Below are positions 1 to 13,050 of a stretch of 41,092 nucleotides of DNA, one piece after another. Where the stretch lies: assembly GCA_021464525.1 (NCBI GenBank), contig JADRCO010000249.1, positions 1 through 41,092 of the forward strand. The letters run 5' to 3'. How positions within the stretch are numbered: position 1 is the stretch's first letter; the number at the start of each line of letters is the position of its first letter. The notes beneath the pieces were generated by a model, which was given only the letters and a program-made list of their open reading frames with translations, was not told the DNA's origin and did not search any database. The DNA comes from Rhizophagus sp. LPA8_4_AMF (lineage: Eukaryota > Glomeromycota > Glomeromycetes > Glomerales > Glomeraceae). A program made the translations under genes and the position numbers.

Positions 1-77
1 CAAATAAATATAAAATAAAAAAATTTTTCAAGTTAATTAGTAAGTTCAAAAAATAGATGAAACCTGAATTTTGGAAA

Positions 78-103
78 TTTTCCAGGCAAATTTGCCTGGA
101 AAA
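78..103. repeat. Perfect 26-bp palindrome
   Basis: Each 13-base arm is the exact reverse complement of the other (TTTTCCAGGCAAA then TTTGCCTGGAAAA) with no loop. A shorter related motif, GGAAATTTTCC, overlaps its left side at 73-83. It could be a transposon end fragment, a dimeric protein site or chance in AT-rich DNA; the GC core CCAGGC/GCCTGG makes chance less likely. Confidence 0.7.
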
Positions 104-1068
104 CCTTACAGTTTAAGGGATAAGATTTATACAATATCAGATCTGAGTTTTTTTAGTATTATTTAGAATCCTTCTATAGTCACCTAATTTTGCTTACCCT
201 CAATTATACAATTATTTCCTCTAATATTTTGCTAATAATTTTTTTGATTGCATAATTAATACAGCCTGTTTTCTTTACCAATTATATTTGCTTCAAGTGT
301 AATTACCAATTTTTTATATATGTAATTTATTATAGATAAAATTACCTGATTTTAATAAATTTATATATGGGTAAAATTATCTAAGTGATTTTATATGAAG
401 AGTAAATTAACAACAGTTTAACTATTATATATTTCTGTATTAAATATTATTTAAAATAAATTTAAATTATTTTATTTGTAAAAAAAACAAAATTCATATT
501 AAAATTTATTTTTTAACTAAATATTATAATATATTTAACTAAAATTACTTGTTAAAATTCAATAATTTTAATAATTATTATATTTAATTTATTGTATTAT
601 AACAGTATTATAACTGTGTATAACAATTAAAAAAAAAAAATATATTTCAATAAATATATACTACTTTTGTATTTTAAAATAGTAATAAATTATAATAAAT
701 TATTATAGAAATTTATTAATAAAAATTTTTATAATTATTAATTAATATAATATTAAAATTTGGGAATTTTCTTTATTTTATTATTAAAAAAAAAGCCCAA
801 GTTTTTAAATTTCAATAATACTTCAATAATATTAATAATATTGTAAAATATATAATAACTTAAAGGAAAACATATTACTTAAGAAAAAATTTTTCTTATA
901 GAAATGTATCCAAAAGTAAATACATTATTATTAATACTTTTAAAATACTTTGTTAATTGAAAAAAAAAGCATTTTATTATATAAAGGATGTAATAATGTC
1001 TTTAATACAGTATATTAAAAATAAAAAGGCAACCTATTAACCCATGATGGTAAATCCGTTAGTTATGT

Positions 1069-1117
1069 GTGTATTTTCCCACCAGTGTATTTTCCCACCA
1101 GTGTATTTTTCCCACCA
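1069..1117. repeat. Short tandem repeat, three units
   Basis: The 16-bp unit GTGTATTTTCCCACCA occurs at 1069-1084, 1085-1100 and, with one extra T, 1101-1117. It is a simple microsatellite-like expansion and no function is visible. Confidence 0.85.
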
Positions 1118-1785
1118 GAGCATTAGCGTGTGATTTTAATAAATTACATCATTATTATCGCAAATTGCTTATCAGAGAGATAGGGATTACTGATTTCAAT
1201 AAAAAGGGCTTCTGATTCAATAGATTGGCGTAATTAATATTTCCTTAATAAGTAAAAGCGATTTCAAACGGTTGCAATACCTGAGAGAATATAAAAAGAA
1301 CTAAAAAAAATGAGAAAAATCCTTGGATTTCATCCCTTAAGTTACTAAAGAATTTAGTTCCTAGCGGTTTAATCCCCCCCCCCCCCCTTCTATGTGAATT
1401 TCGATCAAGACGTAAGGTAAGAAAAAAAATTTTAACGGATTCTTTGGTTTTTCGTTAACTCTCCTCACCTTTACATATAAATGTGAATAATTCGACTAAA
1501 AAAATATGATATCTCTACATAGAGCTTTGAACCGTCATTTACTAGAATGTCAATGAATTTTGTAAATTATTGAATAGGATGTTAACCATTGAATAATTTA
1601 CATTATCGTTGGCACCACTGGGAATATGGAATATGAAGGTTTGTTTAACAAAGTTGGACAGTTTAAAACTATCTATTTACTTATTTGCTAAAAACTATCT
1701 ACTTTTGTCTTGACAGTATATTCCAGTTCCAATGGATATATATATACACTTACATTAACTGTATGTGTGTGTATGTATAACATCA

Positions 1786-1824
1786 ATATTAAAGATGCAA
1801 AATTTGCAAATGCATCTTTAATAT
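1786..1824. repeat. 14-bp inverted repeat, possible hairpin
   Basis: The arms at 1786-1799 and 1811-1824 are exact reverse complements (ATATTAAAGATGCA and its partner) and enclose 11 bases. There is no U-tract pattern and no adjacent gene that would make it a regulatory RNA. It may be a MITE relic. Confidence 0.6.
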
Positions 1825-3021
1825 ACAAAAAAAAAATTCAATTAAAAAATATTAAAAATAACTTAAACGATGGCGTTAGTTATTAAAAAAAAAAAAAAAT
1901 TTTATTAGCTTAGCTCTTTGAAATTAAAATTAAATCAATTCATTTTTTTACGTAACAAATAAAAATTTTATTCGTTTTACTTTGGAATTCAATAAACTAC
2001 AATAAATGCGTATGATAAATAAAATTTGACATCTACAAACCGGGTTCCTAAAAAAAAAAAACTTTGTAATTATCGAATTAATTAATGAATTATGATACTT
2101 TGAATGTTCTGCTACTTCTTGAATGACTGCTGTAGTATTTCGAATCTACGAAATTACATGAAATTACAAAATAAACGCTCTAAAATAAAACCTAATAACA
2201 GAGGGCGTATCGATGATCTGTATAAAGAGCGAGGTAATGGAACTTAGTGAATGAATGAATATCAGAAGCCGCAATTTAATGTGTTTATAAAGTATTATCT
2301 GATCTAGGAGTTCTGCTGCGTTCAATTTTACTTCGTTATAGTTACTATGCATTTAATTATGTGAAATACAAAAAGCAACTCGAAGACAAAATATATTTGA
2401 AGAAAACTTTTTAACGCCAAAATCGGTCGTAAGATAATAAGTTCAGTGTAAAATTTTATAATGAAATAAAATCATTTATACCGAATATCTGTTTGATATA
2501 TATGTACTGTATATGTATTTTGCCCTTTGAAAAAAAATCTTGATTTGTTTTTGAACATATGATCATTATATAAAACAAAATACAGTAAAAAAATTTTTTT
2601 TTTCTCATCCAATATTACACGGACTTAATAAATCACTAAATTCCACTCCAATTTTCAAAATATCTTATCGAGCGATATCAATGATTCTAAAAGTTCTAAA
2701 CTAATTGACACTTTATTCAAAAGATAATCTAGTGAAACTATTGTCTACTGAGTCGTTAAGATTACGCATTTTTTCAATCTTTGTGATACACCATTTCATT
2801 AACGTAATTTTAAGTACGAATTAACTTGTATATAACTTGATTTTAAACAAATAAAATTAAAAGTAAATTAATTTATTAAAATTTATCAATAAAAAAAGTG
2901 AAATTAATTACATTGTTAACTATTTTACATCAATTATTCAACTAATAATAAAAACCCCCCATTAAAAATGTGAATTTTTTTAATAAATGGAAATGTCTTT
3001 TTTTTTAAAGAAGAAAAAGAA

Positions 3022-6000
3022 TTATCGAATTGCCATTTGTAATGGTGCTTGATGAACTTGTGGTGCTTCAAATTTTGAGATTCCACCAGTAACGGGTAAA
3101 TTTGTATTACCCATTAAATATTGATCAATTTCTCTTGCAGCTTGACGACCCTCATTTATACCCCATACAATAAGACTTTGACCTCTCCTACAGTCACCGG
3201 CTGCGAAAACCTATAAAAATAAAAAAATTTGTTATTATATGTTTAATTAAATGTAATAAATTAATGGTTCTTATTCTCTTCATTTACTTACCCCTGGTAT
3301 AGCTGTACTATATTTGCCTTGACGTGTCTCAATGTTAGTTCGTGCGTCTGTTTTCAATCCTAAACTATTTATTAATTTTTCTTCGGGACCCAAGAAACCA
3401 AGTGACAGAAAAACGAGATCTGCTGGGAAGAATTGTTCTGATCCTTCAATTTCTCCCATTGACCATTTTCCGGTTACTGGATCTTTATTCCATTCAACTC
3501 TCACAGTATTTATTCCAGCGACACGACCGTTTCCATCACTTACAAAGGATTTTGATAATATATTATATTCTCTAGGGTCTTTGCCGAAATGTGAAATAAC
3601 TTCAGCATGGCCATAATCAACCTTAAATGTACGCGGGAAGGTTGGCCATGGGTTATCATCTGCACGATTAGCTGGAGGTTGCGGTAATAATTCGAAATTT
3701 ACAATTGACTTGGCACCTAACAAACCACGTTAATAATTTAGTAAAGTTGAAACAGGCATTAAAAATAAATAAATAAATTTAGTAAAAAATAATCACCATG
3801 ACGTATCGATGTTCCTATACAATCGCATCCTGTATCTCCACCACCTATTACTATGACTGATAAGATGAAAAGAAAAAAAAAAAATGTTGATATCAATTCA
3901 CAAAACTGGTTAAATGGGACATTAAATACAAAATAAATAAATACATACCATTCTTATCTTTTGCGTTTATATAACGAGAATTTTGTAAATTTGAATCAAG
4001 TAAGCTTGAAGTATTTAACTGAAGAAATTCCATAGCAAAATGGATGTTGTCCAAGTTCCTATTCGCTACATGTCATAATAATAATATAAATAAAAATTAT
4101 TTTTTTAATTAAGATTTATTGGACAAAAAATAAAATTGGGGAAGAAAATTACTTACGTATATTTAAATCACGTGGCCATGTTGCACCTGTAGCTAGTACT
4201 AAGGCGTCATTCTCACTTTTGATTTGAGATACATCAACGTCAACTCCAACATGAGCATTTGCAACAAATTTGATTCCTTCTGCGTCAAGAAGATCAATAC
4301 GTCTTTGTACGATTTTTTTATCTAATTTCATATTTGGGATACCATACATTAAAAGACCACCAAATCTGTCGTTACGATCATATACTGTAACATGATGTCC
4401 TGCTTTATTAAGTTGATCTGCTGCGGCAAGACCTGCTGGCCCTGAACCTATGATAGCAACTCTTTTGCCGGTACGAATTACTGGTGGTTGAGGAACAATC
4501 CATCCCATTTCAAAACCTTTGTCAATAATAGCACATTCAATAGATTTGATACTAACAGGTAGTTCATTAATTCCCAATACACAAGCACCTTCACATGGAG
4601 CAGGACAAACGCGACCAGTAAATTCAGGGAAATTGTTTGTCATCATTAATCTGTTCAAAGCGTCACGCCATTGATCTTTGAAAACGAGATCATTCCATTT
4701 TGGAATGATATTACTAATAGGACAACCAGAATCAGATTGGCAGAAAGGTACACCACAATCCATACAACGAGCTGCTTGAACTTTAAGATCTGCTTCGTTA
4801 AGTCGAGCATTGATTTCTTTCCAATCTTTTACACGTCTTTTAGGATTCCTGTAATTATCAACTTTTCTTTGGTATTTCATGAAACCTCTAACTTTGTCAA
4901 CAATTTGAGATCTCTTTTTAGCAGCTTCTTCATCTACCATTGAATCTTCAATATCTACAACTGTTGGTTCTTTTTTATCAACTAATTGAATTTCTGCTGG
5001 TTGTTCTACCTTCTTAATCTTAGATGCTTCTGCAAGAAGTTTTTGTTTTTCCAAGACAGCTCTGTAATCAACTGGCATAACTTTGACAAATTTTGGTAAA
5101 ATTTGATTGAAATTTTTTAATATACGATCCGCAATTTCAGATTTGGTAAAATGATGATGATCTCTGATAAGTTCACGTAAAAAGGCAACTTCTTCATGGT
5201 CATTCACAGTCTCTAAATCGACCATTTCAGGATTACATTTTGAACGAAAATCTTGAGCTATATCTAAAACGTAAGCTATTCCACCGCTCATACCCGCGGC
5301 GAAATTTCTGCCCGTTGAACCTAAAACAACTACTCGCCCACCGGTCATATATTCACAACCGTGATCACCAACACCTTCAACAACAGCTATAGCTCCAGAG
5401 TTACGTACACAGAAACGTTCAGCTGCTATACCACGGAATAATGCAACACCACTTGTGGCACCATATAAACATACATTACCAACAATAATATTTTCTTCAG
5501 ATTTGAATGTTGAGGATTTTGGTGGGTAAACGATTATACGACCTCCTGAAAGACCTTTTCCTACGTAATCATTTGCATCACCTTCTAATTCAAGAGTAAC
5601 ACCGGAAGCCAAGAAGGCACCAAATGATTGACCTGCGGACCCTTTTATGTTGACGTGAATTGTATCATCAGGTAATCCAGCCTCTCCAAATATTCTTGAA
5701 ATATGATATGATAAAGTTGTACCAAGAGCACGATCAGTATTGACGATATTACAATTGATTTTTACAGGTTTTTTCTTTGTTAATGCTGAATCGGATTCAT
5801 CAATAAGTTTATTATCTAAACGAACATAAAGTTTGTGATCTTGTTTTACCGTATTGTAAGTTACAACACCAGGACGTAAAGTGAATGCTGGAGTTAAAAT
5901 TGGTGTAAGGTCAATATTCGCAGTTTTTGCATTTAGATTTCTAACAGTTTCATTAATTTTAAGTTTATCAGATCGGCCAACCATTTCATTGATTGTTCGG

Positions 6001-9000
6001 AAACCGAGTTTTGCCATAATCTGACGACATTCTTCAGCAACGTAATAAAAGAAATTTACTACGTGTTCTGGTTTTCCTTCAAATTTTTTGCGTAATTCAG
6101 GATCTTGAGTAGCAATACCAACAGGGCAAGTGTTCAAATGACATTTTCTCATCATAATACAACCCGTTGCAATTAAAGGTGTAGTAGCGAAACCCCATTC
6201 TTCAGCACCTAGTAAACAGGCGATGGCAACATCACGTCCTGTTCTGATTTGTCCGTCGGTTTGAACAACTACACGTCCACGTAAATCATTCAAAACTAAT
6301 GTTTGATGTGTTTCGGCAAGACCTAATTCCCAAGGAAGACCAGCATATTTGATACCCGTCCAACGTGAAGCACCAGTACCACCATCATGACCAGAAATTA
6401 AAATATGATCTGCTTTTGCTTTTGCTACACCGGAAGCAACGATACCAACACCAACTTCCGAAACTAATTTTACAGATACGCGAGCTCGAGGATTAGAACA
6501 CTTAAGATCATAAATTAATTGTTTCAAATCCTCAATTGAGTAGATATCGTGATGAGGTGGTGGAGAAATCAAACCAACACCAGGAGTTGATTTTCTTGTT
6601 TTTCCAATCTTGTCGGAAACCTTATGACCAGGTAATTCTGAAGAATAAAGTGAATTAGAATTACATACGTTTTAAAAATTGAGATATTTTCATATATACA
6701 TATATTAATATTAATTTACCTCCTCCTTCACCAGGCTTAGCACCTTGAGCCATTTTAATTTGAAGTTCATCTGAATCAGAAAGGTAGACAGAAGTTACAC
6801 CAAAACGTCCAGAAGCTACTTGTTTGATAGCACTTCGCATAGAATCTCCATTAGGTAATAAATTTGAACGTTCAGGATCCTAAAATAATAATTATTATTA
6901 TTATTATTTGATTTTTTTAAAAAAAATCTGGATACGAGGAATAACAATTCAAATTCAATTTTACGCAAATACTAACCTCACCACCCTCGCCGGTATTTGA
7001 TTTTCCGCCTAATCTATTCATTGCAATAGCTAAAGTTGAATGAGACTCCATTGAGATAGAACCGTATGACATTGCACCAGTACAAAAACGTTTAACAATT
7101 TCTGTCCAAGGTTCAACTTTTTCCAAAGGAATTGATTTAGAATGGTCAAAATCGAAATCTAAAAGTCCACGTAAGGTACAGCTTTTAATTTGTTCATAAG
7201 CATTACTTGCATATTTATCATAAGAAGATTGATTTTTTGTACGAACAGCATCTTGTAAATTCGCAACACCAGTAGGATCATTAACATGAGCTTCACCACC
7301 ATCACGCCAATGATACTCTCCAGATTCTGGTAAACCTGGTGGAACAATTGTGTCTCGTGTTGGATAACCACGTTCATGGAATGAGAGTGCATCCATAGCT
7401 AAAATGTCGAATGTCGTTCCTTTTATCCTAGAAGCTGTACCTGCAAAGCATCGAGCGATGACACTTTCGTCGAGACCCAAAGCTTCAAAAATTTGAGCAC
7501 CTTTGTAACTTTGTAATGTGGAAATTCCCATTTTTGACATGACTTTTAAGATACCATTATTTATGGCTGTCTTATAATTATAAATAATTTTATCATTTGG
7601 TAAATTACCACTAATAGCATTTTCACGTTTGAGTTTCAATATAGCTTCCATTGCCAAGTAAGGACAAATAGCATCAGCACCATAACCTAAAAGTACGCAA
7701 GCATGATGAACTTCTCTTGCTTCAGCAGTTTCAATAATAAGAGCAATCTTTGAACGTTGTTTGTTACGGACAAGATAATGATGTACACCTCCTACTGCAA
7801 TTAATGAAGAAATTGCGACTTGTTCAGGGTTAACAGAAGCATCTGAAAGAACTACAACTTTAAAACCTTCTTGAATAGCTTGAGAAACTTCAGCACAAAT
7901 ACGTTCTAAAGCTAATAAATATCCACTAACTCCTTCTCCCTTTGAAAAAGTAATTTCTATAGTACAAACACTCCAATTTGGTTCCACTTTTTCCATTCGT
8001 TTGATAGCATTTAATTCATCAATTGATAATATAGGAGAAGGTAAGGCAAGTCTATGAGTTTGTTGTTCATTAATTTCTAATATATTTCCTTCGGGTCCAA
8101 CATAACATTCTAATGACATGACAATTTCTTCACGAATTGGATCAATTGGAGGATTTGTAACTTGAGCGAAAAGTTGACGGAAATAATCATAAATTAAACG
8201 TGGTTGATTTGAGAGACAGGCCAAAGGTGCATCATTTCCCATAGAACCGAGAGCTTCTTTTCCATCATTTATCTAAATAAAATAAAAAACGTTTTTTTAA
8301 TATATATATATATATATATATGAGTATGACAAATTAAATATATAATATAAATATATATATATACATACCATTGGTAAGACAAGTAAATTTAATTGTTCAA
8401 TAGTATAACCGAAAGCTCGTAATTTTGGATCTTCGGAGATACTTGTATTATCCAATTCTACAGAAATACCATTTCCAGTCATTTTAACTTTTTCAATAAC
8501 ACTATCAAGAGTGATTATTTGTTTTTCAATCCAAGAATGGAAATTTTCACGACTTGCAGTTGCTAATTTTAATTCACGATCATCTACTACACGACCTTCT
8601 TCAGTATCTACCAACAACATTTTACCAGGTTGTAAACGACCTTTTTGTACGATACGTTCAGGTTCAATATATATAGTACCAACTTCTGAAGCACAAATCA
8701 TTAAATCATCACTCGTAATATAAAAACGACAAGGACGTAAACCATTACGATCCAAACTTGCACCACAATAACGACCATCACTAAAAGTGAATAAAGCGGG
8801 ACCATCCCAAGGTTCCATCAAACAAGCAGCCCATTGATAAAAAGCACGTTTTTCAGGTTCCATTAAAGGATTATTTTGCCAAGCTTCAGGAATCATCATC
8901 ATAACAGCTTGAGGTAAAGTTAAAACTCCATTAATAACAAGTAATTCTAAAACATTATCAAAAGCGGCAGAATCCGAACCACCTTCTTCAATAATAGGAT

Positions 9001-9961
9001 ATAATTGTTCTAATTCAGGACCGAATAAATCAGATTTCATTATTCCTTCACGAGCTCTCATCCAATTTTTATTACCACGTAAAGTATTAATTTCACCATT
9101 ATGAGCACACCATCTCATAGGTTGAGAACGATCCCAAGAAGGAAAAGTATTTGTAGAGAAACGAGAATGAACCAAAGAAAAATGAGTTTTATAAGCAACA
9201 TTATTTAAATCATGAAAATAATTATAAACTTGTACAGGACTTAATTGACCTTTATAAACAATATTTTTGTTTGATAAAGAACAAATATAAAACCATCTTT
9301 TTACGGTTATAGTATGAGTGGCTTGTTTCCTAAGAACGTAAAGTTGACGAGCAAAATAAGTTTCATCATAATTATTGGAAATATCTTTTGAGTAAGAAGA
9401 TAAAGTTACGAAAGGTTGTAAAATCATTGGTTCACGTGATTTTGCGGCAGGACCAAGTATAGTATTATCTTTTGGAACTTCACGCCAACCCAAAACTTTT
9501 AAATTTAAACTTTTAGCGATCTGTTCAAAAGTTCTTTTACTATCTTCCATAACGGCAGGTTCAGGTTTAAAAAACACGTTACCAACAGCGTATTGACCTT
9601 GTGGAGGTAATTGAATATCTAATCTCGCACATTCTTGAAGAAAAAATTCATGAGGTATTCCAGTCATAATACCAGCACCATCACCATCCCTAGCATCGGC
9701 ACCAACGGCACCTCTATGAGTCATGTTACAGAGAATACCTCTAGCATCGCTAAGAATTTTATAAGATGGAGCACCTTTAATGTGCACGATGAAACCGACA
9801 CCGCAAGCATCTTTTTCAAAATCAGGATCGTAAAGGGCTTGTTTAGGAGGGATAGTATTAGCCCAAGATGTATTAACAGATTCTTTAATATTCTCTTGAT
9901 ATTCTTCTTCTTGATGCTTTTGTTGATTATTATTTTGTTCAAGTTCGACGATAGATACCAT
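3022..9961 (-). CDS. GLT1: Glutamate synthase (GOGAT), fused large/small subunit form, eight exons
   Basis: The enzyme makes two glutamates from 2-oxoglutarate and glutamine using a reduced pyridine nucleotide, completing the GS/GOGAT route of ammonium assimilation. Exons: 9961-8369, 8272-6977, 6879-6720, 6637-4157, 4065-3949, 3856-3797, 3716-3292, 3210-3022. Seven introns of 80-97 bp keep phase and give 2106 residues, close to yeast Glt1 (about 2145). After a short N-terminal stretch lies the type II glutaminase start DACGVGF, with the nucleophile Cys about residue 53, so a propeptide is probably removed. The FMN/synthase domain carries the 3Fe-4S cysteines about 1176, 1182 and 1187 ([12 protein letters not shown]), followed by the GXGXG beta-helix region. 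The fused beta part has CMDCGVPFC (about 1641) and [10 protein letters not shown] for 4Fe-4S clusters, [10 protein letters not shown] (about 1744) for FAD and VIGGGDTG (about 1883-1890) for the nucleotide cofactor. NADH or NADPH use cannot be decided by eye. All key residues are present, so it looks functional. Confidence 0.97.
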
Positions 9962-10064
9962 AATTATTTAAGAGAGAAAAAAAAGAAGAAATTGAAAAAA
10001 TAAAATGAATTTTTATAACTAAACTACTTTTTTTTGAAAAGGGGGGAGAGAGGGAAACCAATTG

Positions 10065-10067
<3 letters not shown>

Positions 10068-10095
<28 letters not shown>
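10068..10095. repeat. (TA)n microsatellite upstream of GLT1
   Basis: Fourteen or so uninterrupted TA units lie about 110 bases upstream of the GLT1 start codon, inside the likely promoter or 5' untranslated region. A similar (TA)n sits in GLT1 intron 1 near 8300-8319. Confidence 0.85.
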
Positions 10096-10097
<2 letters not shown>

Positions 10098-13018
10098 TTT
10101 TTTTTTATTTTTTATATACAGTATTGAGTATTATGAAAAACGGGTTTGTCTTTTTTTTTTGATTTTTTACACTAAAAATAATTTATAACTACAAATAATC
10201 TAAATTGAGATTTTTTTATTTTCTGTTTTTGAGGAATAGGTATATAATTTGAATAATATATCGTTTTAATGATTGTAAGAAACAATTTTTTTTTTGCTGT
10301 AATAATAGAATTAATTGATTATACGTAAAAAGAGAGATGAAAGAAAAAAAAATTACAGATTACAAATTAAAAAAAAAAAAAAATTTACTTCCTCTCAAAT
10401 TAAAATATATGTATTATATATATATATATATTTTTTTTTGTATGAGGAGTCGTCACCAACGATTGAAGACGAGCAGAACTAAAAGAAAAATAAAATAAAA
10501 TAAAATGAAAATATAAAAAGAACAAAAAAAAAAGAGGGAGAAGTGGAGGAAAAAAATGAAGAATTTTTTATGCCCTTTTTTAAAGATTTTTTTAGATCAA
10601 TGATTTTTTTTTTTATATAATAGATGTTGATCGATTATTTTAAAAAAAAAAAATAAATCATTCATGAAAAACCGATTTCGGAAAATTTACGATATAAAAT
10701 TTGGCTGAAGACGGGAATTTCCGAATTTTTTTGGAGGGGCTTGGGTATTTTTTTTTTAAAACAAATAAATAAAAAAAATCAGGTAGTTTTTTTCCTTATC
10801 TTATCATAAAATCAACTACTCGTATATATATAAATAAAATACTAAAATAATTTAATTAATAATAAAAACTGAAGAAAAAAGAACTAACGATATATATAGA
10901 TATTTATAGATATATATAGATAAAAAAAAAAAATGGTAATAGAAATTATTATTATATTATTTTCTAATTAGCCGTATGATTATGTTATATTAGTCTAACC
11001 TACAATAATTAGATATCTGTCAATCACAAATTAGATTTGATAAAAAAAACCTCATACAAAGTAACAATTTGATAGAAAATCAAATTTTTTTTTTTATGAA
11101 ATTACATGTGAAACCTTATCCAATTATATTAGTTAAGCTTATCTATCAAAATTCTTATATTATATATAAGAAAATAAAAAAATAATTTATCAGATATATA
11201 ATTAATCATCGACATTGCATGCATTTTTTTTACAAATAAAACAATTTTTTAACTCGGTAAAATATCAATTATTTATACTAGATTATCTCTGTCTTTCCTT
11301 ACACAATATGATAACGCCGATTTACAGCTTGAGGCTAGTATCCGACGTTCATTCTTTCATCTCTTTCATTTTGTTCATATTCGTTTCATTATATTGTTAT
11401 ATTGTCGGAACATCTGAGTACTACCGTACGAATGCATTAAGGTTCCGTTTTCTTCCGAGGCATCCCAAATGGTGATGACCGAGAAAGAAATTTTACATGA
11501 GTAACAAATCTTAAAATGAAAAGATTATTACAGAAAAATCTCATGATATTTTTTTTTCTTTTTTTTTTTTAAAAAAAAAAGAAAGAAATTTTCATACTTT
11601 AAAGAAATTTCTTGAATAAAAAATATAAAATATATTAATTCAATTCATTTTAACGTTTTTTTATCTTAGGGAAAATCTTTCAATCTCGTCTCACAAGCAG
11701 GTCATAAGATCAATATGTAGCAAAATTGAGAAATTTCTGCGGATTATTGACGGGTCATTTGATCTTTTGGGTTACTGAATTCCCGCATGTAGATCGACAT
11801 AACATTAAACTGTGAGGTCTTGTTCGGATTGATGCGTGCATGCAAAAAGTATCAAATGACCAAACCATTACATGAAAAAAAAAATGGAATTGTAAACAAT
11901 TGTAAAAATTATAGATGGATAATTTGATAAATGGATAAGATAACACATTTAACTTTCTTGGGTATAAATTTTCCCAGAAATTTGGTACATAATAATATAA
12001 GGTAACATTTCATTATTATAACGTTATTAAATTATATTAAATTATTATATATATATTTAAAATATACTTTTAATAATATAAAAAAAAAAATTGCCTGTAG
12101 TTTTTTCCTTGTTCAACTTACCCCAAATAATTACTTTCCATTATTAGACATTAATGAAGGAAAATGAAAAACAAGCGGAAATTTTCACAATTAACTCCTT
12201 TTTTTTTTTCTTTTTTATTACAATCTGAACAATAATTGATTATTACAATTTTTTTTTAATTTTTTTTTTTTTTGTGCGTGCGTCTTTGTTGTTTCATTTA
12301 ATTTCACTTCTTTTATTTATCGAAAAAGATCAATATCTAAAGATTAGATCAAATAGATCTACCATAAAAGTTAAATAGTTAATAAAGTTCCCCGTTCAAT
12401 GTGCATTATCGATTTATTTGCATATAATATTATTATTTAAAAGGGAGCATATTTTTAAAAAATCGAAGTAAAAATCAATTATCGATAATGACAATGAAAA
12501 GTATTTTGAGAATACTTGGTTCATATGATGATATTTCTTTTAAGATGTATGCCTTAAATGCGTGTAACATATCGATATGAGCATCTGCATCATCAACATA
12601 AACAAATATATATTAAAAGAAAAAAATGGTTTGCCATTATTAGTAAGTCTTATCTCATATATCTTTTTTAATAAATACCTGTTTGTGGCAAGAAATAAAA
12701 AAAAAAGATTATTTATTGAAAAAATCTCTTTATTTACGGGAAAATTTTGTGAATATTTCAGATTTTAACACAAAGATTTTTTTTTTTTTTCTTCTTCTTC
12801 AAATAAACAATCTTTAACGTAATGTAACACATTTAAATGAATAAAGACTTTTCCCCTTTTTTCCAATTTACCGGATTTACCAAATTTACCAAATTAAGAT
12901 TATTGATTCACCGCGAAAAAATGAAGCTGATTATTATGCTTGTTGAAAGGTAATTTCATAAATTTGTTGATTTTGGTAAAAAGAAACGTACAATCCTTAT
13001 TTGAGAAAATCTTTATCG

Positions 13019-13050
13019 ATGCATATATACATGAATGCATATATACATGA
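13019..13050. repeat. Perfect 2 x 16-bp tandem duplication
   Basis: The unit ATGCATATATACATGA occurs twice head to tail with no mismatch. The lack of divergence suggests a recent slippage event. Confidence 0.85.

Larger units (their letters stand above)
1..3021. other. Intergenic, AT-rich; 3' flank of GLT1
   Basis: I see no gene here. Open frames are short and have no splice or family support. The stretch holds a perfect 26-bp palindrome (78-103), a three-unit 16-17 bp tandem repeat (1069-1117), a run of about 14 C (near 1374-1387), a hairpin (1786-1824) and many poly-A/T tracts. The last 70 or so bases before 3022 should be the 3' untranslated region of GLT1, which is transcribed leftward. 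Confidence 0.6.

Noticed and set aside
7159-7392. Frame inside GLT1 on the same strand
   Set aside because: It is a shifted frame of GLT1 exon 2, whose true frame is continuous and conserved.
9635-10003. 122-residue plus-strand frame at the GLT1 5' end
   Set aside because: It is antisense to the conserved glutaminase domain and ends in poly-lysine from an A-rich tract.
11215-11475. 86-residue plus-strand frame
   Set aside because: Hydrophobic, AT-driven residue mix, no splice partner and no recognised motif.
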